64,000 nt of DNA from Liolophura sinensis (GCF_032854445.1 NC_088302.1:15247338-15311337); one strand, 5' to 3'; numbered from the stretch's first letter, positions 35,301 through 50,873 are shown. Notes: a model not told the origin generated them from the letters alone. Made by a program: numbers and translations.

Positions 35301-38300
35301 AGTGACTTTGCGTTGCAAAACCCCCCAAAATACTTTCGCAGCATAACATTTCTACATATCTTTCATTGCTTGTATTTCACACAGCCATGCCCGTTGCAAA
35401 TAAACCATTGGTCAGATTAACACTTAGAATTACTTGGGGCGAATCGTCGTGCTGGTGAGGAGCGCTATAGCGTCAACTAGGCTAATGTTTGACACAAATA
35501 GACTTTCTGCTGGACTGGCGTCCAATACGGCATCTGGGCAAACTCACACGCATGCTCAGCCCACCGCGAAACTACACGAACGAAGACGGCTTTTGAGGGG
35601 TTTCCAAGCGTGAACATTTCATCAGCAACCCGAAGTAAAAATCGATAGTCGCTGTGCCTTCTTTAGAAATCTTGGACTTGTTTGCAATTAGGCAGCGAGT
35701 ACTCGTGGACGGTGAAGAGCAGTGAGGTAGGAAGGGGTTGAGGCGTTATTAACCCCGGGATGGGGCGAGGCATTGTCGAGAGTAAGTGAGATCAAATGTT
35801 TCTCGACATCCCGTAACGAAAACGTATGTCCACAATTTCTCAACATCAAGAAATAGTGTCCAAAGGTGATATTAAGCATCATTTTTTGTCACCTTATATA
35901 CTCCAGTTTAAAGCCGATGCGGAGCTTACCTTGAGTGCGGAGCTACATGCGCCTTGCCTAACGACGATGACGTGAACATAATTCACTAGAGACGGGGTGA
36001 CCTGGGTTCAAAACCGAGTTAGGCCAGTTCAGTTCAGACTGCCTACATCTTCTCCCTAATAAGGGTCCCCAATGACGGTCTAGTTGTGGCGCTTTACTGG
36101 ACTTGTGAAAAACTGGAAAAAAGTATTCTTTTGTTCAGTGATGCTACCATGGTGATATCAATAAATTTCATTCAAACAGCCTTTAGACAAGGCTTTTTCT
36201 TGTTTCCAAGAGATTTCCAAAATGAGTTGACAAATCAGAACTGTTCTACATTCTTCCAGGAATGAGAATATGTGAGCTACACTAGGTCAGACATGCGTAA
36301 AGAGCATACGCATTAAAGATACATGAACTGTTTGGTCTTTGTTTCTTCCTGTGTAGATTAAGATGGGTATGAACATAGAAAATTACACAAAGACTTTCTT
36401 TGCAGGGCGTTAAAATGGCTTTAAACTACAAGTGTTCTAAGGTCTTAGCCGCCAGTCTGCAAATTAGGCACTCTACAGTCGTGACGTCAGCGGTGATAGC
36501 TGTCAAAACAATTCTGTGGAAGAGCCCTAATGAAGGGCTCTAAGTTGGTCCAGCGTACCCAATATTATTATAAAGTTCATTGATGACGCCATTTCCGACC
36601 ATTGACCAAAAATGTACATAAAGTTGAGGGGTTATTAAGAGATAAAGTTTATCTTTTATTTTGGCATAACTTTTTTCATCAACCATAAAACCATACTCTT
36701 CGGTTCAGAGTCCCTTTCCATGCATCTTTTCAAACAGTTGATGGCATCAAAAGTCTTGCTACTTCAATAAGAGTAGCCTGGGACTAAACACAAGTCCAAG
36801 ATCATTATTTCATTTTCCATAAGATGACCAAGATGCATACTCGACTTAATAAAGTCTTTTTTTCGCAAATCATAAACAAAAGGGTAAAGAGCAGAGTTTT
36901 CAACCATCCATGAATCAAAAAAAAATATTAATCAAGTAAGCACAGCCAGAGACAGCAAGGGATCAATTTTGTAATCCGAGTAAAGCGATCTGTACATATG
37001 TCACTGTCACGCCCGTGACAAACTATATTCAGGTGATTTCATGACTCCTTTGATCCGTTTATTATATGTTATATCAGGACGGTCGTTTGTCAGTGAACCA
37101 GAGACTGTGAGTTCATCCAGCCGGCAGATGTGCCTGATCCATTCATTACACGTGGAGGCAATCAGTCTTTATGCGCTGAAGACAAAACCCCACCGTTCCC
37201 TCGGTGTATCAGGTGTTAATTTCAACAGTGTCATAATTACCCCTCCTGCAGTAGGACTAAAACTGACAAAGTGTGTACAGCTGAATATCAATAATATGGT
37301 TACCGGGGTTCTTGCAAGAAAGCGAACAACAAAATGTTGTTGACCAAGGCTATACGTTTTTAATGATATTTTGTTCTTGTGTGCAAATTTTTTTATACAC
37401 ATCCGAGTTTATTTTCAATGCAAATAACTAGAAGCACATATCGTTAAATAAACTTCAATGTTATTCACTGCTTGTAGTATCTGACATATTCACACTTCCG
37501 CAAACTAAGTATTGTATGATTTTTTCTCTAATATATCCACCAGAACATCCCTGTATAGTTGCATACTACAGCTTATACATCTTTGGCTTACTGTTTAATT
37601 TATCAAGAAATTTACGTTTAAAACAATTTCAGTCAGGTCAACAAAGGTGCATATATTGAAAGGTCTGCAGGCATTCTGCAACATTCATTAGCCATCTATT
37701 TAAACAGATGTACACTTGGAAAAAAAAAACTTAGTCATTCTAGGTAACACATGACAAAAGAGGAAGAAACCTGAGTTTCCTATGGCTTCGTATACATAAA
37801 ACGGGCAATAATGTTTCTCGGCAGTATTTCCTTTTAAATACCGATGCACTGAAAATCTGCTCAGGTCCTGTTACCAGTTTCACCTGCTATATATTCTTTA
37901 AGTATATGGAAATCGTGAAGAGAGAAGGCCATCGCTCCACTGACATACATGTATAGTTACAATCAATGACTTCCACAACAAGGTTTTCATGCTTAATTTC
38001 ACCTAGTTTATCTGTCCATTCCCCACCCATGAACAGTTTGAGTGGTCGCATTGGCATTGGTAACACGGGCTGTACAAGTGACCAAACGGGGGAGTGGGGG
38101 GGGGGGGGTGTGTGAATGGAGAGACCTATCCTTAAAGACTAATCACATTAACGAAAAGCCATTGTAATCAATCTCTGCCAGAGCTAGTTAACTGACCCTA
38201 ACGTTTTCTAACTAATGTAAGGCATCGCCGCATGAGTCAATTTGCCTAATTCAATTTGTGACCACTTGGCTCTGTAACTCTTAAGAGACAGTAAAAGAGT

Positions 38301-39569
38301 CTGGGGCTGATGGTCAGTTGAGCTGATTACAAGGGAAGAGACCTTAGATATTTCACATACAATACCCCGGGGCACTGGAAGAACAGCACTGGCGAGTTTA
38401 ATTATTTCTATATAATGAATAAAACCGATACTTTCTTCATAAATATATTTACATTTTAAATCACTGGACATAACAGAAGCGCACAAGTACTGTTATCGTC
38501 GAGAAACGAAAGCTTTATTTTGATTCAATATTTCAGCATTTCGTTTAGGCATCGTCATGAGTATTACAGGAAAGTTGTCATCGGATCTACTGGATTTTCC
38601 AACTGACATCTTAATAAATCCTTTTTGTAAACAATATTTTATTAAAACAAATGAACAGGATTGACAAACATTGTCTCGCCACGTAAATTATTGTTCACAT
38701 CAAGCGCTGAATACAAGTTGACTAAATGATGTTAAATTACTGATAATAGGAATAACAAAGCAACGGTGAAAACTGTGTTTCTGGCTTATATATGTTTATA
38801 CATATACACATACGGACATACACGCACGCACACACTTACATGTACATTCAAATATATTTTAATACAACAGTGTACCTGGTCCAGCTTTGCGAGGCAATAA
38901 AGAGAGGTACGCTACAATAGAAGTGAATTAAATCACAACACTGTACCCAGCCCAGGTTTGCGGGGCAATGGAGGGGGCTACTTGACAGTGAAGGGGGCCA
39001 AGCTAAAATAAGAAGTAATCGTTAATTAAATCTTCTGGACGCAAGAATAAAGTCTTGTACCTTTTGAAATATTGCAAGGTTTTCATAAGTTGCTAATAAA
39101 TGGTTACTGTAAATAATTCTATCTGGAATAGTCTCGGTAGGTCCGAAAATGTCTAATCTATATGCTGCATACATACGACAGTTATGAAGCATTCTAAGCA
39201 TTCTTTAGTGTGATGTCCACAGGCGCAACATGCACATTCAGAAATGTGTCTTGCGAACGTGTGCTTTTAGGGAGGAACAACCCAGGTATGCTAAGCGTGG
39301 ATAATTTCAGCTTTTCTGTTAGGCCTATAGTAATATTTTGGAACCTTTAAGTAAACACAAAATCTGCCACTATATATACATAGAAAAAAAAGATATAGGA
39401 CATAATTATCACAGAAAAATATGTAAAACATGCCATATTGTGGATATGGCACTGATGGACAATTCACTCCGAGTAGCCATGTTGTAGAAGCCCTTATGAA
39501 CCTTGCCATAAGCGTCACGTGATAATTGGCTGCCACGTCAGAAAACCTATTAGCCCTCGATTGTTATTG
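32380..39569. other. Long non-coding stretch
   Basis: No gene could be supported over about 7 kb. It holds G-rich tracts (33430-33497, 38090-38112), ATG/GAT low-complexity DNA at 33535-33780, a CREB-type TGACGTCA at 36482-36489, and an 8-bp stem hairpin at 36521-36541. It may be intron of a gene whose exons lie outside or are too short to see. Confidence 0.4.
33535..33780. repeat. GAT/ATG-rich low-complexity tract
   Basis: Imperfect GATGAT trinucleotide and related repeats. They create artefactual Met/Thr/Val-rich frames on + and Ile/Val-rich frames on -. Confidence 0.8.
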
Positions 39570-39802
39570 ACGGGCCCAGTTAGCACAGTTGGTAGAGTGT
39601 CCGCTTCTGAAGAGGTAGATCCAGGGTCAACCCCTGATCGAGTCACACCTAAGGCTTTAACAGAGGGCGTTAATTTCTGGCTTGTCGTTCAGCATGAAGG
39701 GGATAGTGCAACTACTGGTGGACCCGTATCAGCATAATGGCTCGGGCGGTGCTGCTTACTTGCCCTCGGTAAGGCGTCTCAATGAAGCAGCACTAGATTA
39801 AT
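39570..39802 (+). repeat. tRNA-derived SINE family 1, 3'-shortened copy
   Basis: The head 'ttagcacagttggtagagtg' and B-box-like 'gatccagggtcaacc' are followed by 'gttcagcatgaaggggatag' and 'taaggcgtctcaatgaagca'. The 'cgttaaacccc' end is missing. Confidence 0.8.
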
Positions 39803-39946
39803 ATATTCTTATATTGGAGGGACAGATATCTATGCAATAAAATGGATTTTACGGTTAGCTTTAGTTTAGCTAAGAGAGCTCCTAGGTTTTCTGATATCAC
39901 TCTAGATAGCTATAACATGGCAAAATGGGTGGCTAGGTACTGACGA

Positions 39947-40007
39947 TTAATGAGTAACAATTTTACACATTTTGTAATTAACTGGCATTTTCTGTTATAT
40001 TCATAGT
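39947..40007. repeat. 61-bp perfect direct repeat, copy 1
   Basis: Identical over 61 bp to 41281-41341, starting ttaatgagtaac and ending tgttatattcatagt. Copy 1 is bracketed by a 7-bp inverted pair (ctgacga and tcgtcag) not present at copy 2. Confidence 0.97.
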
Positions 40008-40189
40008 CGTCAGATTGTTTGCTATGTACTTTGTTGACAAGCGGTGTACAATTTTTAAAAATATTTTATAACATTTGTGGAATATCACTTTATTAATTAA
40101 TTCAGCTTTAGTGGCTGACTTTATGTTCACTTTAACGTCATCTTTAAATAGTGACCTATACAAAAATCACGAAATGTGGTTGTTCTAAG

Positions 40190-40490
40190 CCAGTCATCAG
40201 CACACTCTTAGGTCAAGTGACTAGAGTACTGGGGGTGAAAACAAAGCGAATTTAACCTAGGTGAGATAGGCAATGAAGAAGATTGGAGCATAAAAAATGA
40301 AAAATATACTTTAGGTAAGAAATTCTTTGTGGAAAAGTAATCAGAATGTATTTAGTCTTCAGATATGATAGTTTCAGTGTCCAGTGTTAAGCTCTAGGAA
40401 AAGGCAAAACCAGCATTTCGCCCATTTTACTCCATCTTATTTATCACCTCCTGCTCGCTGCGAGGAACCCGGGTTCTCTAAACTATGGAT
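40190..40490. repeat. Unnamed interspersed repeat family 4, copy 2
   Basis: Aligns with 6630-6900 across about 280 bp in the same orientation, with small indels. It ends at the shared 'gcgaggaaccc'. Confidence 0.6.
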
Positions 40491-41280
40491 AAAGATGTTC
40501 GGCAGTGGAGGAATCGCAAGTCTGAATCAATATCAACACGGGAGCTGACAATTAACTAACCGGATCCAACTTGTTTGGGTAGAAAACATCACTTCATTAG
40601 TTTTGTACAATGTTACTTCAGACTTGTGGTCATTCCTCTAAGACTTTGGGATTTAGTCAAGAGAAAATAAGTCTGATGGTCGACGTTCGTCACAGGCTAC
40701 GACCCATGCGCATATTAATCACGCACCCGACAATCACGAACTCGACGAACGCCTTCCGAAACTAGAAAAACAACAACGCCGTTCTCATAAAGAGCTGCTC
40801 GTCACAATTAAAAGGGAAAGACATTAATCGTCTGTACAGTGGCGCAAGGGTTTGAAAAAATATATTTTGATTTAAAATGTGAAACTTTCACTTTCTCAAT
40901 CAATGACTGAAAAATATATTCGGTGAATGCTTTAGCATTGAATATTATTTCATCGAAGTTTGAAGGGGTTAAATATACAATTTAATTACAGAACAACTTT
41001 GAGAGTGATATGAAATAAAAAAAATTTAAAAGAATATTATTGGCAAGCAAATTTCCCTTCAGTTTCTTGAAGAGAATAAAAATAAAAAAAAATACTGCGG
41101 CAGGCAAAATCTCGATAATCGTGACTTGTTCGGACTCAGCACTACATCCCCTCACCCCAGCTCCGTTTTTGCACCCAAGTCAACCGAGTCAATTAACCCA
41201 TTCACACCAATTCACTGAGGTTCACAAAAACCATCGAGAGAAAATTTCCTGAAAGCGAAATTACAATTAACCCATGGAAA

Positions 41281-41341
41281 TTAATGAGTAACAATTTTAC
41301 ACATTTTGTAATTAACTGGCATTTTCTGTTATATTCATAGT
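41281..41341. repeat. 61-bp perfect direct repeat, copy 2
   Basis: Exact copy of 39947-40007, 1,334 bp downstream, with unrelated flanks. Confidence 0.97.
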
Positions 41342-41948
41342 AATTAAAACTGCTTCTAAATCCAAGTATCGATATTTCTGTCTGTACTTTCTAAACCGTG
41401 CAAAAAATCTTAACGAAATCACATTTTTGTTATACAGTAAAAGACGTAATTTTAAAAATCAGCATGTTGTGGATGAACCCAAATCTGATTTAGACATTTT
41501 ATTTGCGTTACGTTGTCACACATTATATAACTAGTCCGTCTATAGAATAATCATATACAACACTAAATACACAGCTGATTCAGATAAATATTTAACACCT
41601 TTAATGGGTTCTACGCATGTTTCTGTACTAATGAATAAACTGAAGTAACTTTCATATTATTTCTTTTTCGTTACAAAAAAGATTGTATTGGCTATTCTAT
41701 TAAATGAGAACAATACAGTGAGCATTGTTTCTCTAAAGCAAAACTAAGACCACCACACATGTCTCCACAGTAGAGTTCGTTTCAAAAGAGCTATTTTTTG
41801 GTTTGAAAAAAAAATCGAAATGTTACAACATAAACAATTTAGAAAATAAACTTAGTCCTTTTTAATGTAGCAATAACTTAATGGACTACAATTCAGATCT
41901 ATATCTGGCTTATGACCATTGATATTGGGTACTGGCCCAACTTTGTCC

Positions 41949-42320
41949 TTAAGGCCAATTTCCACAGCACGCCGCTGTAAAATCCTCGCAGCACGCTGCA
42001 AGTTACGCCCCATACGTTAATTCCACTGCGCGCCGCGCCGCACGTCTGATGTTTCCCGAACGTCCCCGATGATAAACGAGCAAGTTGTTGAGACTAGTTG
42101 GCTGTTTCCTTCAACCACACCAACAAACAGGGAACTAAAGGCCAAACGATTGTTTTGGCAAATGACTGGTTTAAAATGACGCCGCACGTCTTGGAAACAG
42201 AAACAAAGCTATCGAAGTTCGCCGCACAAAAAGCCGCGCCGCGTATAGTGCAAATGGCAATGCATAACAAGAAGCGTTCTGTTTTAAGACGTTGTGACGT
42301 GCAGTGGGAATTGGCCTTAA
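41949..42320. mobile_element. Non-autonomous DNA element with TTAA flanks and TIRs
   Basis: Left end TTAA-GGCCAATTTCCACAGCACG and right end (read inward) TTAA-GGCCAATTCCCACTGCACG form terminal inverted repeats around a 364-bp body. TTAA on both sides fits a target-site duplication of the piggyBac type. The GGCC-starting, GC-rich termini also recall PIF/Harbinger MITEs, whose duplications are 3 bp, so the superfamily is open. No transposase is encoded; the open frame 42098-42613 crosses the right end and is spurious. Confidence 0.7.
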
Positions 42321-43413
42321 GGAGTTTTGTCAAAGACCTGCGTGGTGTTCAGAATAAGCTGGGGGAACGGAACCAAACATTTCCAAATTGGAGAGGATTC
42401 AGGGGCCTGCCTATGAAATATAGTTGCTCACCAGTAAAAAATGGGGCAGATACTCCCCCCTCTGACCCCCCCCCCCCCCCCCCCCTGCACCTCCCAGTCC
42501 CCTGTTCCGGAATCCGTGATAAGTCTGTCAATTTCCTGAGGTGTGTATGTATGCTTACATATTCAAACTCAACCTCTTTCTCTTTTATGAACGACATTTT
42601 CAGGACTATATAGCAGACATGTGATCGGCTTTCCAAGCCACGATTTATTTTCACTATAAGAGGGCTGTTTCCAGGACTTTTTAGACAACTGTTTGTTGTT
42701 TAGGTTGTTATATGTAAACGAGCTTCACTTTTTTATGCTCCCGTTATGTTGTTTTTCGGACTGATGTCAAAATTTGGCTGTTACCTCGCGTTGCCAACAC
42801 TATTCAAACATGCTTCGATTCAGAACAAATCGACAACTGGTCTTATCATGTATTTACGTACTTACGTTCATATAAATGTAAACTGATTGGAGAACTCTAT
42901 ATTACAGTGAACGCTGAATACGTGTATGTATAGGACATATATGGAACTTGGAAGTCAGTGATGTGAAATAGAGTTTTATGCGGTTTCATATCTATTAATA
43001 CTGTTTCCGCATTATCTATACATTCATAGTCCTAAAATCCGACATTACATAAATGTTAGTGAATTGGTTGTGCCTCAATTAAATTATACTGGAATGTTAT
43101 TTTTACTGTTTTTTTCGTTTTTGAAACACCATTTTTTAAAATATAGTTTAAATATTATCCAGGTCATATCGTATAGGTTTTGGCTGGTGACAGTGATCTT
43201 AGTATCTTGGCTTACTTTGCTCCCGAGGTGTCCGCTCAAAACTGAGCATCAAATTTATAATTAGCATTAATATAACCGATATAAGGAGAAAAATACCATT
43301 GCATCGAAACATTGCTGCGTAGCATCGTCAAGCAACACTATACGACCTTGTTATTTAGCAATGATGGTCATATACGGCTTCCATATGTCAACAGTGAATT
43401 TTGAAACCTTAGG

Positions 43414-45574
<2,161 letters not shown>

Positions 45575-45682
45575 CCCCGGGCTCTGTCCATTTGCCTCCC
45601 ACCATATTGCTGGGCCGCCGTTGTATTAGCGAAAAATATTCTTGACGGCGTAAAACACCAATCAAATAAATAAATAAATAAA
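45575..45682 (+). repeat. SINE family 2, 3' half
   Basis: Shares 'gggctctgtccatttgcctc', 'ttcttgacggcgtaaaacac' and an ATAAATAAATAAAT tail with the family; the head is absent. Confidence 0.75.
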
Positions 45683-46660
45683 TTTAAGTCAAAACTTGTT
45701 TCGTGGAATTGGCACAAGCATCTTATTCGTCTTGTGCCCCGATCAATTCAGTTCTGTTGCGTGTAAATCTGGTTAAAGCGACAAACACCGTATGTCTATC
45801 TTAAAACGAACTGTTTCAATAATATCTATTAAATGCTCAAGATGGTGAACCACTGAAATGGCATATCGCATTTCAGAATCCGCGATCTGTCTACTTCCCA
45901 TATCACAGCTGTGAGGGACATGCAATGTCTATTTACATCGAAATGCTCCAAATAATTATCCGTTTTCTGTCATGTGTAATAATATATAGGGTATTCATGC
46001 GCTGTTGTTGTTGGGTTCACCCGGTCAGGTTATCTACTTCTAGCAGCCGGCGCCCTTTTCGACATCTGTGTCACACCTCACAGAAAGCACCCTAAGACTC
46101 CTTATTGAGAATTATGCAAATTTCATATTGTGGATGTAAAACGCTGTCTTAGGTCAATACCGCTTGGTATTGAAACCAATATAGAGACATTGTCAATATG
46201 AATTACTATAGTACCATACAGCGTATAAAGAGTAACATTGGTGTAGCAACACTTTCTTGGCCCTATGAGTCTATGCAGAGTGTGTTGCATTATAATAGAA
46301 CTGCAATAAAGATAACAAAGCTGATCGGATATATCTTATTAGCAGTTTGCAGCATTTGCTTTTGTTTTTTTTTTTCTTCTTTTTTTTTCTTAGGCTTACA
46401 CTTCTTTAAGCAGAGGGCTACAGATGAGGACATATCGTACTACTCGCTGTAGACGCTGTTCACATCATCGCCCACACTACATTTTACCACATATACAAAG
46501 CAATAAGTGACGGACATTTAAAGCAAGTAAAGCGGGTGCCACATGGGTGATCAATCAACACCCAAGGTGCAAATTTGTCCAACATTAGCAACACTTTACT
46601 TTATCGAATTGGGAACACAAATGGTAGCTAACACCTCCTCTCTGTGGATTATTCCACCAA

Positions 46661-46790
46661 TACTAAAAAAATAATATTCTGTTAATTTTAACAGAAAGTG
46701 TGTTGTTTGAATGATGCTAGAATGTATTCTGTTATTATAACATACTACAGTGTTATATTCAACCTAATATCTTGTTAGGACCTTGTTTCG
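46661..46790 (+). repeat. Unnamed repeat family 5, copy 2
   Basis: Contains tctgttaattttaacaga (near-palindrome), 'gatgctagaatgtattctg' and 'tgttatattcaacctaatat', matching copies at 27547 and 47994. Confidence 0.7.
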
Positions 46791-47568
46791 TTCGGAATTA
46801 ATTTCGTGTTTTTATTTAATATGATCCATCGTTACTCTTCTTGTAATATAAAATGGGAATTTTATATGTCTATTTTGGTTTCACATTTTTCATCTGATAA
46901 TGCATATTGAACAGCTACTACATATAAAGAGAGCGAAAGTTATAACTATAAATATTATTGTCATGCAACCCTCTCTGCATGATAGTGGAACACGACCCTG
47001 TGACAGCTGGTCGGCCATTAGCGCGCGTGTGTCTGACTATGTATTGATTAGCTCGCCCGACCACCTGACATGAGCCAAGAATTGGCGCTAATCACCAGTT
47101 TGTCTTCCCGCAGGCACTACACGAGCGTTGTTGGCGTGCATATGCCATTATAATCAGAGTTATGAATCGAGCTCCGGATCAACCGCTCCTGTGTCGCATA
47201 TTCAGATACTATTATGGATATATTGTTATATAACTGTCCCAGATGCATTCTGGTTCTCTGCATAAGATCTGTCCAAACCAATACAGCAGCTTGTATTATA
47301 ATAATCAATTTATGTCCAGCGACTTGAAATAAACGCGCTTTTATATATAATAAGGACGCGCGTTCGCACCCAGTTCCTGCAACAGCTAACACTTGTGTTA
47401 CCAACTTTTTTTGTCGGGAGGCTTGTCAGAGCAATTAAGGCCTATTGTCTATGTACTGTGGTCTACTTAGTTCTATGTTCTTTTACTCCAAGCACAATAT
47501 GTATAGGGATTTGTGTACACGTATGATTTTGAGCATGGAGAGAAATATAAGCCTAAAAAATAAAATAT

Positions 47569-47612
47569 CTAAAATATAAAATATTAAATCTAAATATCTA
47601 AATATAAAATAA
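47569..47612. repeat. AAATATCTAAAATAT-type short tandem repeat
   Basis: Imperfect 8-12 bp AT-rich units in tandem. Confidence 0.7.
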
Positions 47613-47687
47613 ACATCTGGATGTATAATTTGTAACTATTTTCAGTGATCCAATACAAAATTTGGAAGGCATATATATGTGCATGTA

Positions 47688-47815
47688 TATTTATTTATTT
47701 ATTTGATTGGTCTTTTACGCTGTAGTCAAGAATATTTCACTTAAACGACGACGGCCATAATCAGTATCAGCTTATTAGTGACACTAATGGCGGGAGGACA
47801 CCGGGCCAAATGTAT
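47688..47815 (-). repeat. SINE family 2, 3' half
   Basis: Minus strand: TATTTATTTATTTGATTGG tail, 'ttttacgctgtagtcaagaa', 'acgacgacggccataatc', then 'gcgggaggacaccgggcc'. Confidence 0.7.
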
Positions 47816-47993
47816 ATGTTAGCCTCGATTATAACCAATGCGTTCCCAATACATAATGTAATATATATAGGATAATATAATACAAATGTGAATTAGTAAA
47901 CACCATAAAATAGTATCAGCTGTACGAGATGGTACTTCCTTACTACAATACATACGATTACTTTCCAATAATTTTAAGGTTGGATACAAATAT

Positions 47994-48200
47994 ACACTCA
48001 AAAAGTTAATCTGTTAATTTTAACAGAAAGTCTTTTGTCTGAGTGATGCTAGGATGTGTTGTGCTATTGCAGCAGATTGTTTTGCTAAATATAACACACA
48101 TATTGTATTAATTCAGCACAAACACTCTATTAGACTAACGGGATACTAAGTTGAATATGACAGAGTATTGTTTTATAATAACAGAATACAGGTAGGTCTA
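47994..48200 (+). repeat. Unnamed repeat family 5, longest copy
   Basis: The family core is followed by about 100 bp more of AT-rich sequence, ending near 'ttataataacagaataca', which partly complements the core. A MITE is possible, but the terminal repeats are not convincing by eye. Confidence 0.6.
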
Positions 48201-50290
48201 TGTTAGTCGCGCTTTGATCATAACAAAGCACAATTTAATGTAATAAGGACGAATGGCTACGCTCCCCGAGACTAATACTCTTCATAAAACAGATTTTTTC
48301 AAGAAATATATCTACAGATATAAGTAAAATTAAATGTATTGATAGGTTGAGAAAAACATCGTGTCAGTTAGTCTACCATGCAATCCATTACGTCTAATCG
48401 TAAACAGCATGTATGCATTATATATGACTGACCCATTGGCGACCCTAGCTGACCATTTAGTAGCGTATATTACCTAACGCATGTAGTGGAAGTCGGCTTA
48501 TTGATCGAACATTATATCTATTGTTCTGGTTGTATTACGTAACTCTGGAATCAGTGCTTATTGTACACAAGCAACAATCTACTCATGTATTGACTGAGTG
48601 TACAGTCTTGGACCATACGGCTAACGGGCTTATATTTGGTGAACATTCCATGTATGAGATAACCGTATTTTGTTCAAAGGATGATATAAATAATTAAATT
48701 TAAATTTGGGTGGCGCAGCGACTGGTATTAATACGGCTTTGCCGAGATCAGTTATTTTGATTCCCATTAACTGCCTTGAATCGTTTAAGATTAGCTTTAG
48801 GAAGACGTGGAATTTATGTAAGGCAAACTCACGGTTCAGAGCGAGATTCGCATGTTGTCACACAGGCATACCGTCTGCGGCCAAACCGGCTTTTTCATTA
48901 TACATACCAGCTTATTAGTGACACTCGTACCTTGCGCATGTTATAGGACACGTACAAAGTGTGATGGACACCGGAAATAAACTCGGCGAACAACATCTGC
49001 CCGCGTTCGACATTTCCACGCGATGACGTCACCGCATCAGAGGAAGTGCCCGGATGTAGATGTCGTCTGCCGACAGATAATTTCCTTTGCCAATCTTCGA
49101 ACTGACACAAATAAGCGAAAAACAAATCTCTTGCCCTATTGTCTGACAAGTGAGTGGGTAATCGTACTAGGGTTTTGTGTTTCGTATTTTACTGAGGTAA
49201 CTGAAACCTCTCAGTTCACATGCTTCTGTAGACAGCTATTATTAGAAACCCTTGAGATTGCGAGGAACAAAACCAGTAGTGCAGCCACTGAAAGAATGAA
49301 CGGACATCATTCTATTTCTCATTGAATAAAACTGTCAGTCATACAAAGGGATAGAAAAAAGACATGATATGACATTAATTAAGTTACATACACGTAAGGT
49401 TATTCAAGGAACACACATTGCCTCAATCTGTCCGTAACGCTAGTTGACAGTTAATACAAAATAGTACATAAGTTATCGACATTGAATGGATAAATTAATC
49501 AATCAATCACGCCATTCAAACAAATGGCCAGAAAATGCAGATAAAAATCGAGTCTGCATCGATCTCGAACTAGCATCCAAGAGACAAGACATGAGGTAAA
49601 CCAGTGGTCTCTCAAACTCAGATAAATCTTCAAACTTCGGACTCTTTTGAAATAGGGGTAGAAAAGGCCGGTTAACACTTTGTAGTACGTCTTTGCAACC
49701 ACGCGCTGTAGGCCCAATATATAATATCAGTTCAGTCATCTGGAAAGTATTTACCAATGGGTCTCAGTAGAGATTAGACACGCCTATTCCTATTAATACG
49801 CATGTCGGATTGACAACAGGCGGAGAAAAACATGTAGTTTTGTTTATACATGGCGAATAAATATAGGCCCTACATGAAATAGGTAAATTTGAATGAAATT
49901 TGGAGGAGTGATTTGAAATTTATATATCCTGAGTAAATGACTATTATTATACATTCGCTTAAGACGATATGGATCTCTTCCATCCACGTAATTACTTTTT
50001 GGACCTACTAGGTTATATGCCCCCCTCCTCCCTCAACAAAAGCCTATATGGGCTGTGTAATTGTCTTTAAGATAAACATACGAACATATGGTCTATTTTA
50101 AGGAGTATACTTCACGCTAGTTAAATCACAAACTGGAATCTTAAAAAAGTTCTGTTCCGCAAATTTTCGTTCCGACGTATGCTTAAGTAATGATTGGCTT
50201 AACAGCCATACGCAGGCTATTGCCCTCATGCAGTTTGCTGTAGTCTGGAACACAGGCTGTGTCACAAAATCCCTCTACAGAAACGCGCAT
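48201..50290. other. Non-coding stretch
   Basis: No gene supported. A consensus CRE lies at 49024-49031 within a locally GC-richer segment (48930-49080). Confidence 0.4.
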
Positions 50291-50873
50291 TTAAAGGAGA
50301 AGAAAACTTAAATATCAAACAAATACCATTGAAAAGAGTATGCATTTTCTCGCAGGTGCATGCCATAAAAATTCTAATATGTACCTCAAGTTGATAAATA
50401 ATACCTCAAGTTGATAAGTCAGCGCCAAAATCCGCTGTGGGCGGCTCCATTTTGTCTAAGGACTAGTCCTGAAGTCTTCTGTGTTAGGAGGAGAATTGTC
50501 ATCGGAAACCGCTGAAGTGCAGTTCGTACATTTCCGATAGAATTCTTCCCAGAAAGTATCGAGCAGTACAGTTCGTTTTTTGCCTGACGATCGGGAAACC
50601 GGAATGTTGGACGAAGGTTCCGAGTTTACACGAACAAGCCGACAGTTTTAACGACTTTCACAGGCTGAAAGACAACACACCCCCGGCATAAATTACTGAG
50701 TGATAAAGATGGAGGACGCGTGGACTCAGCGATTTATGCCAGCTTTGCGGTTTTCATGCTTTATGTATATGGTGAGGAAAAATCGCAAAATTATGCAGCA
50801 GGCACCACCAGATAGACAAAAATGTGCCCTTTTCAACCTATAGTTTCATTTTTAAACTTTTCTTCTCCTTTAA
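50291..50873. mobile_element. Non-autonomous DNA element with TTAA duplication
   Basis: TTAA (50291-50294) is followed by the terminal inverted repeat AGGAGAAGAAAACTTAAA. The right end carries its complement (tttaaacttttcttctcct, ending 50869) and TTAA (50870-50873). The body is 575 bp without a transposase frame. TTAA duplication suggests mobilisation by a piggyBac-type transposase encoded elsewhere. Confidence 0.75.

Noticed and set aside
36521-36541. Hairpin agagccct/agggctct
   Set aside because: An 8-bp stem is expected by chance several times in a window this size.
42098-42613. 171-codon frame on +
   Set aside because: It crosses the boundary of the TTAA-flanked element and a poly-C run, and overlaps a frame on the other strand; no known domain.
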